Shown here piece after piece: positions 26,198-35,047 of a stretch of DNA of 64,000 nt. The notes under the pieces were generated by a model. It was not told where the DNA came from and did no database searches. It was given only the letters and a program-made list of their open reading frames with translations. The stretch is from Streptomyces canus 299MFChir4.1 (GTDB lineage Bacteria; Actinomycetota; Actinomycetes; Streptomycetales; Streptomycetaceae). Where the stretch lies: the NCBI RefSeq assembly GCF_000383615.1, contig NZ_KB911586.1:129276-193275 (forward strand), written 5' to 3'. The translations under genes and the position numbers were made by a program. The number at the start of each line of letters is the position of its first letter. The first letter of the stretch is position 1.

Positions 26198-26210
26198 CCG
26201 AAACTTTCGG
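26198..26210. promoter_or_regulatory. Perfect 13-bp palindrome CCGAAACTTTCGG
   Basis: CCGAAA-C-TTTCGG lies 38 bases after the LacI stop and 114 bases before the LCP gene. It fits the CGAA-n-TTCG operator type better than the sites in the GH3 promoter. It could bring the LCP gene under the LacI regulator or a paralogue; this is inference. Confidence 0.5.
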
Positions 26211-26323
26211 AGGCGCCCGACATCCGGTCCCGGCCGTGACGCTGGGATGAGAAGTCTGAGATTTTCCGAAGAAAGCCACCCGGGCGCCGTTCCTCGTAAT
26301 AATTCGGACCTACGTTCGTCCCT

Positions 26324-27358
26324 GTGACGGGAGACGACGAGGGTGGACGAGTGGGCCGGCGGCCGGGAGTGCTGAAGGTCGTCGGCCTCACCCTCGCGGG
26401 AGCGCTGGTCGCGGGATGCGCCGCGGCGGGCTGGGCGTACTGGCACCTCAACAGCAACATCAAGAGCGTCGACATCAACAGCGCGCTCGGCGACGACCGC
26501 CCCGCCAAGCCGACCCCGACCCCCACCGCCTCCCAGGAGGCACCGCTGCCCACCGAGGCCGTGAACATCCTGGTCCTGGGCTCGGACTCGCGCAGCGGCG
26601 AGGAGAACGAGGCGCTCGGCGGCGGCAGCAGCACCGGCGCCCGGTCCGACACGGCGATGGTCGTGCACATCGACGCGGGCCGCACCGCGGCCACCGTCGT
26701 CAGCATCCCCCGCGACACCCTCGTCACCCGCCCGTCCTGCCCTCTGAAGAGCGGGGGCTCCACGGCGGTCTCGTACGGCTCGATGTTCAACAGCGCCTAT
26801 GGGGTGGGCGGTCCGGTGTGCGCGGTCAAGACCGTCGAGTCGATCACGGACGTCCGCATGGACCACTACATCGAGATCGACTTCTCGGGCTTCGCGAAGC
26901 TGGTGAACGCCCTCGGCGGGGTCACGGTGACCACGGACGAGGACATCGCCGACGACGACAGCCACCTGCGTCTGAAGGCGGGCACCCACCACCTGAACGG
27001 CAAGCAGGCCCTCGCGCTCGCCCGCACCCGGCACGGCATTGGCGACGGCAGCGACCTGGGCCGCATAGGCCTCCAGCAGAAGCTGGTGAAGGCCCTGCTG
27101 GAGCAGATCTCCTCGACGAACCTCCTGACGAGCCCGGCCAAGCTGTACTCCGTCGCCGACGCGGTCACCGGCAGTCTCACCACCGACACCGGCCTCGACT
27201 CCCTGACCGAACTGACGAGCCTCGGCGAGAGCCTGAAGGGCCTGTCGAGCGACGAGGTGAAGACGGTGACCATGCCGGTGGTGACCGCACCCTCGGACCC
27301 CAACCGGGTGGTGGCGAAGGAGCCCGCGGCGAGCGAGCTGTGGGAGTCGCTGCGCTGA
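26324..27358 (+). CDS. LytR-CpsA-Psr (LCP) family wall ligase
   Basis: A 344-aa membrane-anchored protein; the family transfers wall polymers such as teichoic acids from lipid carriers to peptidoglycan. One N-terminal transmembrane segment (VVGLTLAGALVAGCAAAGWAYW) precedes a Pro/Thr linker and the LCP domain. The domain has NILVLGSDSR, ARSDTAMVVHID, VVSIPRDTLV and ALALARTRH, so the conserved Arg and Asp residues are present. GTG at 26324. A long leader separates it from the lacI gene. Confidence 0.93.
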   Translation: MTGDDEGGRVGRRPGVLKVVGLTLAGALVAGCAAAGWAYWHLNSNIKSVDINSALGDDRPAKPTPTPTASQEAPLPTEAVNILVLGSDSRSGEENEALGGGSSTGARSDTAMVVHIDAGRTAATVVSIPRDTLVTRPSCPLKSGGSTAVSYGSMFNSAYGVGGPVCAVKTVESITDVRMDHYIEIDFSGFAKLVNALGGVTVTTDEDIADDDSHLRLKAGTHHLNGKQALALARTRHGIGDGSDLGRIGLQQKLVKALLEQISSTNLLTSPAKLYSVADAVTGSLTTDTGLDSLTELTSLGESLKGLSSDEVKTVTMPVVTAPSDPNRVVAKEPAASELWESLR

Positions 27359-27464
27359 GTTCTCGCTGACGTGTTCACCGAAAAACTGGATGACTGCTGC
27401 AACCAGCGGGCGTCCAGGGGTGTCTGTTGCGGTGACCACACTGCAGTAACCAGGGGGAACACAG

Positions 27465-28874
27465 ATGTCCAACTCGCGTTCGTACAGAGCTTGGTCCGTA
27501 CCGCTGATCGCCGGAGTGCTCGCGCTCGGCGGGATCCCCGCTCTCGCCGGCAGCGCCGCGGCGGCCGAATCCAAGGCCGTCCAGGACGACTTCAACGGCG
27601 ACGGCTACAAGGACCTCGCCGTCGGCGCCCCGATCGCCACCATCGGCGGCAAGCGGGGGGCGGGCTACGTCACCGTCATGTACGGCGGCCCGCACGGCCT
27701 GACCAAGGACGGCCGCACCATCATCAGCCGCTCCACCAGTGGAATCCCGGGCGATCCCGCCGCGGGCGAGAACTTCGGCTACCAGCTGTCCACGGGGGAC
27801 CTGGACGGCGACGGGCGCACCGACCTGATCATCGGACAGGCGGACTCGAACCGGGACGCGGTCGTCGTCTGGGGCGCCAAGGAGGGCCTGTCCGGCGGGG
27901 TGTCCGTGCCCGCGGCGACCACCCAGGCGGGCGACTTCGACGGTGACAGCTGGCCGGACCTGGTCCTGTTCCGCGGCGGCCGTGCCCCGGGCGACGACCC
28001 GCTCGGCACCGAGGCCACCGTCTGGCGGGGCCCGATCTCCCGGGACGGGAAGCCGACCGCCACGCAGGAGTTCGGCTCGACCAAGGTGGAGCCCTTCGAC
28101 GTGATGTACGCGGCCGCCGGGGACGTCAACGGCGACGGCCGCGACGACCTCGCGCTGACCGTCTACACCGGCGACGGCGGCGTCGGCTCCCAGCTGTACC
28201 TGGCCAACGCCTCCGGAGGCGGCTTCACCTACGCCGACTCCCCTGCGGGCAGCGGCCAGGTGGCCTTCGGCGACGTCAACGGCGACGGCTTCGGCGACGT
28301 CGTCCGGGGCGTCCCGAACGACTCCTCGGTCACCGTGGCCCTCGGCTCGGCCTCCGGTCTGAAGCCGGCGTCGACCTGGAAGTCGTACAGCCAGGACACC
28401 GAAGGCGTCCCCGGCGGCAAGGAGGAGGACGACCGTTTCGGCGACGCGGTGACCGCCGGTGACGTCAACAACGACGGCTACGCCGACGTGGCCGTGGGCT
28501 CGCCCGGCGAGAAGCTCGGCGACAAGCAAGGGGCCGGCATGGTCAACGTCCTCTACGGCGGCCGCGGCGGCCTGACCGGCACGGGCTCCCAGGGCTTCAC
28601 CCAGGACACCGACGGCGTCCCCGGCGCCGCGGAGGCGGGCGACAACTTCGGCGACGCGGTCAGCGTCCTCGACATCAACGGCAACGGCTACGCGGACCTC
28701 GCGGCGGCTGCGGCCGGCGAGAACAGGGCCGAGGGCGCGAACGCCGGCGAAGGCGCGGTCTGGTCGCTGCGGGGACGTCCGACGGGCATCGTGACGGACG
28801 CGGCGTTCACCTTCGGACCCCGCACGGTCGGGGCGCCGGTCGACAGGGCGACCTTCGGCGGCTCGCTGTCGTAG
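27465..28874 (+). CDS. Secreted FG-GAP/VCBS repeat (integrin-like propeller) protein
   Basis: A 469-aa exported protein. Signal peptide: MSNSRSYRAWSVPLIAGVL... with cleavage after AGSAAAAES. It has seven calcium-binding-type motifs, such as DDFNGDGYKDLAVG, GDLDGDGRTDLIIG, GDVNGDGRDDLALT, GDVNNDGYADVAVG and LDINGNGYADL, making a seven-bladed beta-propeller likely. No catalytic domain is visible, so it is probably an extracellular binding protein. It follows the LCP gene by 106 bases and has its own ribosome binding site (AGGGGGAAC). Confidence 0.9.
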   Translation: MSNSRSYRAWSVPLIAGVLALGGIPALAGSAAAAESKAVQDDFNGDGYKDLAVGAPIATIGGKRGAGYVTVMYGGPHGLTKDGRTIISRSTSGIPGDPAAGENFGYQLSTGDLDGDGRTDLIIGQADSNRDAVVVWGAKEGLSGGVSVPAATTQAGDFDGDSWPDLVLFRGGRAPGDDPLGTEATVWRGPISRDGKPTATQEFGSTKVEPFDVMYAAAGDVNGDGRDDLALTVYTGDGGVGSQLYLANASGGGFTYADSPAGSGQVAFGDVNGDGFGDVVRGVPNDSSVTVALGSASGLKPASTWKSYSQDTEGVPGGKEEDDRFGDAVTAGDVNNDGYADVAVGSPGEKLGDKQGAGMVNVLYGGRGGLTGTGSQGFTQDTDGVPGAAEAGDNFGDAVSVLDINGNGYADLAAAAAGENRAEGANAGEGAVWSLRGRPTGIVTDAAFTFGPRTVGAPVDRATFGGSLS

Positions 28875-28932
28875 CAGGTCAGAGCCATGATGGAGGGCCC
28901 GGGAAGAATTCTCCGAAGAAATCCGCGGAGTC

Positions 28933-28959
28933 TGTCGATCCCGGGCCCTGCCGATCGAC
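28933..28959 (+). promoter_or_regulatory. ECF42-type promoter upstream of the DGPF gene
   Basis: TGTCGA (28933-28938) and CGAC (28956-28959) are separated by 17 bases. This fits the recalled ECF42 consensus (-35 TGTCGA, -10 CGA/TC). It is 52 bases before the DGPF start. A GGGCCCGGGA/TCCCGGGCCC inverted repeat (28895-28904 and 28939-28948) runs into the spacer. Confidence 0.6.
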
Positions 28960-29010
28960 GCACTGGTGAGAGGCCGGGAAGGACCGGCCCCGAGCGACCG
29001 AGGAGTCACC

Positions 29011-29367
29011 ATGCCGCGCTACCTGTCGATGGTCCAGATCGACGAGAAGACCGCCCCCGCCGAGGGTCCCAGCGACGCGCTGATGCAGCGCATGGGCGAG
29101 CTGATCGAGGAGATGACGAAGGCCGGAGTGCTGCTCGACACCGCCGGGCTCACGCCGACCGCCCAGGGGACCCGGGTGCGGTGGGAGAAGGGGCAGCTGT
29201 CGGTGACCGACGGGCCCTTCACCGAGGCGAAGGAGGTCGTCGGGGGCTACGCGATCGTCCAGGCCAAGGACATGGCCGAGGCGATCGAGTGGACCAAGCG
29301 CTTCCTGAAGGTGCACGAGGAGCACTGGACGGTCACCTGCGAGGTGCGGGAGATCGTGGAGGGCTGA
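29011..29367 (+). CDS. DGPF/YCII domain protein, ECF42 partner
   Basis: A 118-aa YCII-related protein with the namesake DGPF at residues 67-70 (SVTDGPFTEAKEVVGGY). The conserved MGELIEEMTKAGVLLDTAGL precedes it. Genes of this type are the typical neighbours and targets of ECF42 sigma factors, here 47 bases downstream. The enzymatic role of DGPF proteins is unresolved. ATG at 29011 follows a GAGG site. Confidence 0.92.
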   Translation: MPRYLSMVQIDEKTAPAEGPSDALMQRMGELIEEMTKAGVLLDTAGLTPTAQGTRVRWEKGQLSVTDGPFTEAKEVVGGYAIVQAKDMAEAIEWTKRFLKVHEEHWTVTCEVREIVEG

Positions 29368-29414
29368 GCCCGCTTCCTTGGCTCCACGGCCGTGGCGGTG
29401 TCGAATGGGGGGCT

Positions 29415-30683
29415 GTGACCACCTCACAGCCCTCCCACACCGACGCCCGATCCTCCGTCGAGACCGTCTTCCGCATGGAGTCGCCGCGCATCATCGCCGG
29501 TGTCACCCGTGTCGTGAGGGATGTCGGCATCGCCGAGGAACTCGCCCAGGACGCCCTGGTCGCCGCGCTGGAGCAGTGGCCGCGCGACGGCGTCCCCGAC
29601 AACCCGGGCGCCTGGCTCATGGCCATCGCGCGGCGCAAGGCGGTGGACCTCGTCCGCCGCCGGGAGAACTACGCCCGCAAGCTGACCGAGATCGGCCGGG
29701 ACCTGTCGGAGACCGCCCCGCCGGAGGAGCCCGCCGACCCCGAGGACATCGACGACGACCTGCTCAGGCTCGTCTTCACCACCTGCCACCCGGTGCTGTC
29801 CGCCGAGGCCCGTACCGCCCTCACCCTGCGCCTCCTCGGCGGCCTGACCACCCCCGAGATCGCCCGCGCCTTCCTCGTCCCGGAGGCGACGGTCGCCCAG
29901 CGCATCGTGCGCGCCAAACGGACCCTCGCCACGAAGAACATCGCCTTCGAGGTGCCCTACGGCCCCGACCGCGAGGCCCGGCTCGGCTCGGTCCTGGACG
30001 TCATCTACCTGATCTTCAACGAGGGTTACGCGGCCACCGCCGGCGACGACTGGCTGCGCCCCTCCCTGTGCGAGGACGCCCTGCGCCTGGCCCGGCTGCT
30101 GTCCTCCCTCATGCCGAAGGAACCCGAAGTGCACGGCCTGGCGGCTCTGTTGGAGTTCCAGGCCTCCCGCACGGCCGCCCGCACCGGGCCGCGCGGCGAG
30201 CCGGTGCTCCTCAGGGACCAGAACCGCAGCCGCTGGAACCGCATGCTCATCGCCCGCGGCATCAAGGCCCTGGCCCGCGCGGAGGCCACGGCCACCGGCG
30301 CCCCCGGCCCCTACGTCCTGCAGGCCACCATCGCCGCCTGCCACGCGCACGCGTACGCCTACGACGAGACCGACTGGCCGGCCATCGCCACCCTCTACGC
30401 CCTGCTCGCCGCCCGCGCCCCCTCCCCGGTCGTCGAACTCAACCGCGCGGTCGCCGTCTCGATGGCCGAGGGCCCCGGTCCGGCCCTGGAGATCGTCGAC
30501 GCGCTCACCGACGAACCCGCGCTGCTCGACTACCACTGGCTGCCGAGCGTGCGCGGCGACCTCCTCGCCCGCCTCGGACGGACGACCGAGGCGCGGGCCG
30601 AGTTCGAGCGGGCGGCCGCCCTGACCCGCAACGAACGGGAGCGGGAGCTGCTGCTGGACCGGGCTCGGGAGTGCGGCGAGTGA
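29415..30683 (+). CDS. ECF42 family RNA polymerase sigma factor with C-terminal TPR-like extension
   Basis: A 422-aa sigma factor starting at GTG 29415. Sigma region 2 contains GIAEELAQDALVAALEQWP and WLMAIARRKAVDLVRR; region 4 is LTLRLLGGLTTPEIARAFLV followed by VAQRIVRAKRTL. Beyond about residue 190 a long helical domain (DVIYLIFNEGYAATAGDDW...AVAVSMAEGPGPALEIVDAL) replaces an anti-sigma factor, as is typical for ECF42, and is thought to set activity. No anti-sigma gene is present. The upstream DGPF gene has a matching promoter motif. Confidence 0.94.
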   Translation: MTTSQPSHTDARSSVETVFRMESPRIIAGVTRVVRDVGIAEELAQDALVAALEQWPRDGVPDNPGAWLMAIARRKAVDLVRRRENYARKLTEIGRDLSETAPPEEPADPEDIDDDLLRLVFTTCHPVLSAEARTALTLRLLGGLTTPEIARAFLVPEATVAQRIVRAKRTLATKNIAFEVPYGPDREARLGSVLDVIYLIFNEGYAATAGDDWLRPSLCEDALRLARLLSSLMPKEPEVHGLAALLEFQASRTAARTGPRGEPVLLRDQNRSRWNRMLIARGIKALARAEATATGAPGPYVLQATIAACHAHAYAYDETDWPAIATLYALLAARAPSPVVELNRAVAVSMAEGPGPALEIVDALTDEPALLDYHWLPSVRGDLLARLGRTTEARAEFERAAALTRNERERELLLDRARECGE

Positions 30684-30753
30684 CCGGTTTTCGAACGGTT
30701 GCACGTTCGTAAATTCGTTCCCCTCGCGTCTCGTCCGCGCCCTACAGTGACTC

Positions 30754-30771
30754 AGCCTCTATGGAGAGGCT
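30754..30771 (+). other. Leader hairpin upstream of secreted cell-wall-binding gene
   Basis: AGCCTC-tatgga-GAGGCT forms a 6-bp stem with a 6-base loop, 26 bases before the TTG start at 30798. It may be part of the 5' leader of that gene. No known riboswitch class fits. Confidence 0.4.
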
Positions 30772-30797
30772 GTGAAAGACGTGTGGGGGATGACAAC

Positions 30798-32840
30798 TTG
30801 AGACTGTTCACGCGCCGCCGTGCCGCGGCGCTCGCGTCGGCGGCGGCGCTCGCCGCGGTGGGCACCCTGGCCGCCGCGCCCGGCGCCGCCGCCGACGACG
30901 CGGGGCCCTGGCCGGGCACCGAGGGCCGGATCCTGACCGACGGCCCGGTGCTCGTCGACACCGTCACCGGCAAGCAGACCGCGGTGCCCAACACCTACGG
31001 CACCTATGCCGCCTGGGCCCCGGACGGCAGTCGGCTGGTCACCGCCTGGAGTCAGATCACCAGCATCCGCCCCAGCGGCGGCTCGAAGTTCACTCTGCCC
31101 TGGGCGGAGGGAATGCGCTCCAGCGCCCAGTACCAGGACCTCACCTTCTGGTGGGGTGGTCGTTACGTCGTCTTCTCCACCGGCGGCCAGCTCGCCTACG
31201 GCCCCTCCGACGCCTCCTGGGCGCCCCGCCCGCTGCTGTCGTCGGCTCTGGAGCCGTCCACCGTCTGCGACACCGACCCGACGGTGAGCCCGTCCGGCAC
31301 GGTCGCTTTCGAACGCCGTATCAACTACGGCTGCTACGACAACGCCGGCGTGTACGTCTACGACCCGTCCGCCAAGACGGTCAAGCGGGTCCTCACCAAC
31401 GCCGGGCAGCCCGCCTACTCGCCCGACGGCACCAAGCTGGCCTTCGTCCGCAAGGACACCGACGGCAAGCAGCAGATCTTCACGGCCAAGGCCGACGGTA
31501 CCGACGTCAAGCAGCTCACCACCGGCCCGGGCTACGTCGCCAACCCGTCCTGGTCGCCCACCGGCGCCCGGATCGTCTTCGACGCGCACACCACGGGCGA
31601 CAGCGCCGACGTACAGACCACCGAGTACGCCGACGTGGCCTCGGGTGAGCGCACGGCCGTCCCGGGCACCCCGCAGGGCGGCAACCCGAGCTGGCAGCCG
31701 TTGCGCAAGAACACCACCGCCCGGATCTGGGGCTCCGGCAGCACCCCGACCGTCGTCGCGGCCTCCCGCTGGACCTGGAACAAGGTCGGCACCAGCGTGC
31801 CGGGCCTGATGGACGCCAAGGCGGCCGTGCTGACCAACCAGGACAGCACCGCGTACTCGCTGACCGCGCCCGCGCTGGCCGGCAAGAAGCAGGGGCCGGT
31901 CCTGGCGACCCCGAAGGGCGGGCTGTCGGCGGCGGTGAAGGCCGAGCTGAAGCGGGTGCTGAAGCGGGGGGCCAACGTCTATCTCCTCGGCCCCACGTCC
32001 GTCCTGAGCTCCACGGTCACCTCCCAGGTGAAGGCCCTCGGCTTCACACCCAAGCGGCTGACCGGCGCGGACCGCTTCGCGACCTCGGTGGCCGCCGCCA
32101 AGACGATCACCACCGGCCCGAAGTACGTCTTCCTGGCCTCCGGCACCGACGCCTACGCGTCCCTCCCGGCCGCCGCCGCGGCCGGTGCCGACGGGACGAG
32201 CAGCGCGGGCGGTCTGGTCCTCACCAACGGCAAGACGCTGACGTCGTCGGTGAAGTCGTACCTCAACGGCCTCAACCCCAACAAGACCATGGTCATCCCG
32301 GTGGGTTCGGACGCCAGGTACGCGCTGACCCACACGAACTTCTCCAGGTGGCCCTCCTCGTACTCGTACTACCCGATCTCGGGGAAGACCAGGGCGGCCC
32401 TCTCGGTGGCCGTCGCCAAGTTCTGGTGGAGCACGCCGAGCAACGTAGCCCTCGCGTACTCCGGTTCCTGGCGCGACGGACTGTCGGCGGCCGGGGCGAT
32501 GAACGTCTTCGGGCCGGTGCTGTGGACCTCCCGCGCCACCCTCTCGTCCGAGCTGACGAGCTATCTGCTGCGCGAGTCCGCGAGCACCAACTCCGTGGTC
32601 GCCTTCGGTGGTACGGGCAACCTCTCCGCGGGCACTCTCGGTTCGGCGGGCGCCTCGGTCGCGGCGAACGGCGCCCAGGTCGTCTACACGCCGTTCCGCA
32701 ACGGCGACGAGCCGGCGAGCACCCGGACGAGCGCCCTGCGCACCGGCGGCGACGAGACCCGGAACGCCACCGCGGCGCGGACCGGCCCGGTCGGCGCCGA
32801 CCCGCACCTGGAGCCGCTCAGGACGGTCCAGCACCAGTGA
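30798..32840 (+). CDS. Secreted TolB-like beta-propeller with cell-wall-binding (CWB2) repeats
   Basis: A 680-aa exported protein. TTG at 30798, seven bases after a GGGGGA site, gives MRLFTRRRAAALASAAALAA, a signal peptide with cleavage after APGAAA. Residues about 60-300 have WD40-like/TolB repeats (AWAPDGSRLVTAW, AYSPDGTKLAFVRKDTDGK, SWSPTGARIVFDAHT). The C-terminal half has CWB2 repeats, including RLTGADRFATSVAAAKTI, LASGTDAYASLPAAAAAG and MVIPVGSDARYAL, which bind wall polymers. It is likely surface-associated. The last 23 bases overlap the convergent methyltransferase. Confidence 0.87.
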   Translation: MRLFTRRRAAALASAAALAAVGTLAAAPGAAADDAGPWPGTEGRILTDGPVLVDTVTGKQTAVPNTYGTYAAWAPDGSRLVTAWSQITSIRPSGGSKFTLPWAEGMRSSAQYQDLTFWWGGRYVVFSTGGQLAYGPSDASWAPRPLLSSALEPSTVCDTDPTVSPSGTVAFERRINYGCYDNAGVYVYDPSAKTVKRVLTNAGQPAYSPDGTKLAFVRKDTDGKQQIFTAKADGTDVKQLTTGPGYVANPSWSPTGARIVFDAHTTGDSADVQTTEYADVASGERTAVPGTPQGGNPSWQPLRKNTTARIWGSGSTPTVVAASRWTWNKVGTSVPGLMDAKAAVLTNQDSTAYSLTAPALAGKKQGPVLATPKGGLSAAVKAELKRVLKRGANVYLLGPTSVLSSTVTSQVKALGFTPKRLTGADRFATSVAAAKTITTGPKYVFLASGTDAYASLPAAAAAGADGTSSAGGLVLTNGKTLTSSVKSYLNGLNPNKTMVIPVGSDARYALTHTNFSRWPSSYSYYPISGKTRAALSVAVAKFWWSTPSNVALAYSGSWRDGLSAAGAMNVFGPVLWTSRATLSSELTSYLLRESASTNSVVAFGGTGNLSAGTLGSAGASVAANGAQVVYTPFRNGDEPASTRTSALRTGGDETRNATAARTGPVGADPHLEPLRTVQHQ

Positions 32841-34014
32841 CGGCCCTCGCGGGGGCGCCGATCAGCATGGTCGGCGCCCCCGCGACCCGGGTCAGGAACA
32901 CGGTCGCCGAGTGCGGCCCGTGCTGCTTCGGCAGGGCCTTGCGCCGCAGTTCCTCCGGTTCGACGGCCGACCCCCGCTTCTTCACGGTCAGGATCCCGAC
33001 CCCCCGCTCCCGCAGCAGTGCCTTCAACTTCTTCACGTTGAAGGGGAGTTGATCGGTGATCTCGTAGGCGGTGGCGTACGGCGTCGCGTGCAGGGCGTCC
33101 GAGGTCACGTACGCGATGGTGGAGTCGACGAGTCCGCCCTCGACCTCCTGTGCCACCTCGGCGACCAGATGGGCCCGGACGACGGCACCGTCCGGCTCGT
33201 ACAAGTACCGCCCCACAGGACGGACTTCGGGATCGGGAAGACCTCGGCCCAGCAGCGTCCGAGGGCCTGGCAGCAGCGTCGCCCGTACCGCGCCCGGTGC
33301 TGTGCCGCCGAACCACAGCACCGCCTCCTTCACGTCCCCGCCGTCGGAGATCCACTCCACCTCGGCCTGCGCGGGAACCGCCTCGTGCGGGATGCCCGGC
33401 GCGACCTTCAGCGCCGCGTGCGGGGCCTTGAGAGCCGCCCGCACGGCCCACGACAGGGGCGGCGAGTAGGCCTCCGGGTCGAAGATGCGGCCCCGCCCGC
33501 CCCGCCTCGCCGGATCCACGAACACGGCGTCGTACGAGTCCGTGCCGACCTCCGTGACGTCCGCCTCCCGTACGTCGATCAGACCGGCCAGTCCCAGCGC
33601 GTCCGCGTTCGCCCGCGCGGCCGCCGCCGTCAGCGGGTCCCGGTCCACGGCGAGGACCCGGATCCCGGCCCGGGCCAGCGCGATCGCGTCACCGCCGATC
33701 CCGCAGCACAGGTCCGCGACGGAGGTGACGCCCATCGCCTTCAGCCGGAGGGCCCGGTACGCCGCCACGCTCGCCCGTGTCGACTGCTCCACCCCGTTCG
33801 GCGTGAAGAACATCCGCTCCGCGTCCTCGGCCCCGAACTTCGCCACCGCCCGCTGCCGCAGCCGGGCCTGGCCGAGCGCCGCGGAGACCAGTTCGGCGGG
33901 GTGCTCGCGGCGCAGCCGGGTGGCGACGGCGAGTTCGTCGGCGGGGGCGGTGCCGCGCACGTCGTCGAGGAGGGCACGGCCCTCGGGGGTGAGGAGGGGG
34001 GCGAGGTCGTTCAC
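32818..34014 (-). CDS. Class I SAM-dependent methyltransferase with THUMP-like C-terminal domain
   Basis: A 398-aa protein if started at GTG 34014 (MNDLAPLLTPEGRALLDDV), the usual family start; an ATG at 34107 would add 31 basic residues. The SAM-binding motif VADLCCGIGGDAIALARAG and the DAVFVDPARRGGRGR motif are clear, the latter like RNA-guanine methyltransferases. The C-terminal third (VKKLKALLRERGVGILTVKKRG) is the THUMP-like domain. An RNA substrate is likely. The start region faces the divergent deacetylase gene. Confidence 0.86.
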   Translation of the reverse strand: MNDLAPLLTPEGRALLDDVRGTAPADELAVATRLRREHPAELVSAALGQARLRQRAVAKFGAEDAERMFFTPNGVEQSTRASVAAYRALRLKAMGVTSVADLCCGIGGDAIALARAGIRVLAVDRDPLTAAAARANADALGLAGLIDVREADVTEVGTDSYDAVFVDPARRGGRGRIFDPEAYSPPLSWAVRAALKAPHAALKVAPGIPHEAVPAQAEVEWISDGGDVKEAVLWFGGTAPGAVRATLLPGPRTLLGRGLPDPEVRPVGRYLYEPDGAVVRAHLVAEVAQEVEGGLVDSTIAYVTSDALHATPYATAYEITDQLPFNVKKLKALLRERGVGILTVKKRGSAVEPEELRRKALPKQHGPHSATVFLTRVAGAPTMLIGAPARAVTGAGPS

Positions 34015-34147
34015 CGGGTCATTGTGGGCCAGTCGGTGGACGGTCCGCTTCCGCGCGGCGGTGTCGGACCCGGTGCGAGGCCGTGACCTGCGAGGATCCG
34101 GCGCCATGGGAACAGTAGGACAAAGCTATAAAAATGGTGCGTGGGGG

Positions 34148-35047
34148 GTGTCGATCCGCGGCGGACTCGTCCTCCTGGCCGTGGCCGCCCTGCTCTCCGG
34201 CTGCGCCCGTCCGGCCGGGACCGACGCGCGACCGTGGCAACCCCTCAAGGCACCCCCGGCCCCGGCACCCGCCGCCGACCTCCAGGCCGACAAGACCCTC
34301 ATCCGGGCCGCCAGGCTCCGCGCCGAGCAGACCCGGATCGCCGCCGCCAGGCGCTGGGGGCTGAAGAGGGTCCCGCTGGTGGCCCCGCCGGCCCCCGTGA
34401 CCAAGCCCCGCATCACCACCCGCCACGGTTTCGAGGTCGAAGGTCACGAGGAGAAGGGCCTGCCGCCGGTCTTCACCACGATTCCCACCGAGCAGAAGAT
34501 CGTCTTCCTCACCCTCGACGACGGCGCCGAGAAGGACCCCGCGTTCCTGCGGATGATGACCGAGCTGAACATCCCGTACACCGCCTTCCTCAGCGGCTAC
34601 CTGATCAAGGACGACTACGGCTACTTCCGGAAGATGCGGGACCGGGGGGTCGTGCTCGACAACCACACGCTCCACCACCCCTACCTGCCCGGGCTGTCGT
34701 ACGCCCGCCAGAAGCGCGAGATCTGCGGGATGCAGGACGTCATCGAGAGGCACTACGGCGAGCGGCCCGCCCTGTTCCGCCCGCCCTACGGCAACTACAA
34801 CGAGGACACCCTGCGCGCGGCCAGGTCCTGCGGCATCAGGTACGCGCCGATCTGGAACGAGGAGGTCTTCGTCGACCACTGGGAGTACCGCGAGTGGGAC
34901 CAGCGGATCCACCCCGGCGACATCGTGCTCAGCCACTTCCGGGGCCGGGAGGACTGGAAGGGCACGATGACCGACATGGTCCGCCGCTTCCTGGACAAGG
35001 TCACGGCCGAGGGGTACGCCGTCGCACGACTAGAGGACTACCTGTGA
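34148..35047 (+). CDS. Lipoprotein polysaccharide deacetylase
   Basis: A 299-aa NodB-domain protein from GTG 34148; ATG 34106 is possible but the sequence between looks like AT-rich promoter (ctataaaaat). The signal ends in the lipobox LLSGC, so it is membrane-anchored outside. All NodB motifs are present: TLDDGAEKD, NHTLHHP, RPPYGNYNE and the late DIVLSHF with the His. It probably deacetylates a wall or surface polysaccharide. Overlaps the next deacetylase by GTGA. Confidence 0.88.
   Translation: MSIRGGLVLLAVAALLSGCARPAGTDARPWQPLKAPPAPAPAADLQADKTLIRAARLRAEQTRIAAARRWGLKRVPLVAPPAPVTKPRITTRHGFEVEGHEEKGLPPVFTTIPTEQKIVFLTLDDGAEKDPAFLRMMTELNIPYTAFLSGYLIKDDYGYFRKMRDRGVVLDNHTLHHPYLPGLSYARQKREICGMQDVIERHYGERPALFRPPYGNYNEDTLRAARSCGIRYAPIWNEEVFVDHWEYREWDQRIHPGDIVLSHFRGREDWKGTMTDMVRRFLDKVTAEGYAVARLEDYL

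Noticed and set aside
30699..30797. A longer start (30699) for the TolB/CWB2 protein
   Set aside because: The extra N terminus would bury the signal peptide; TTG 30798 with a GGGGGA site seven bases upstream fits better.
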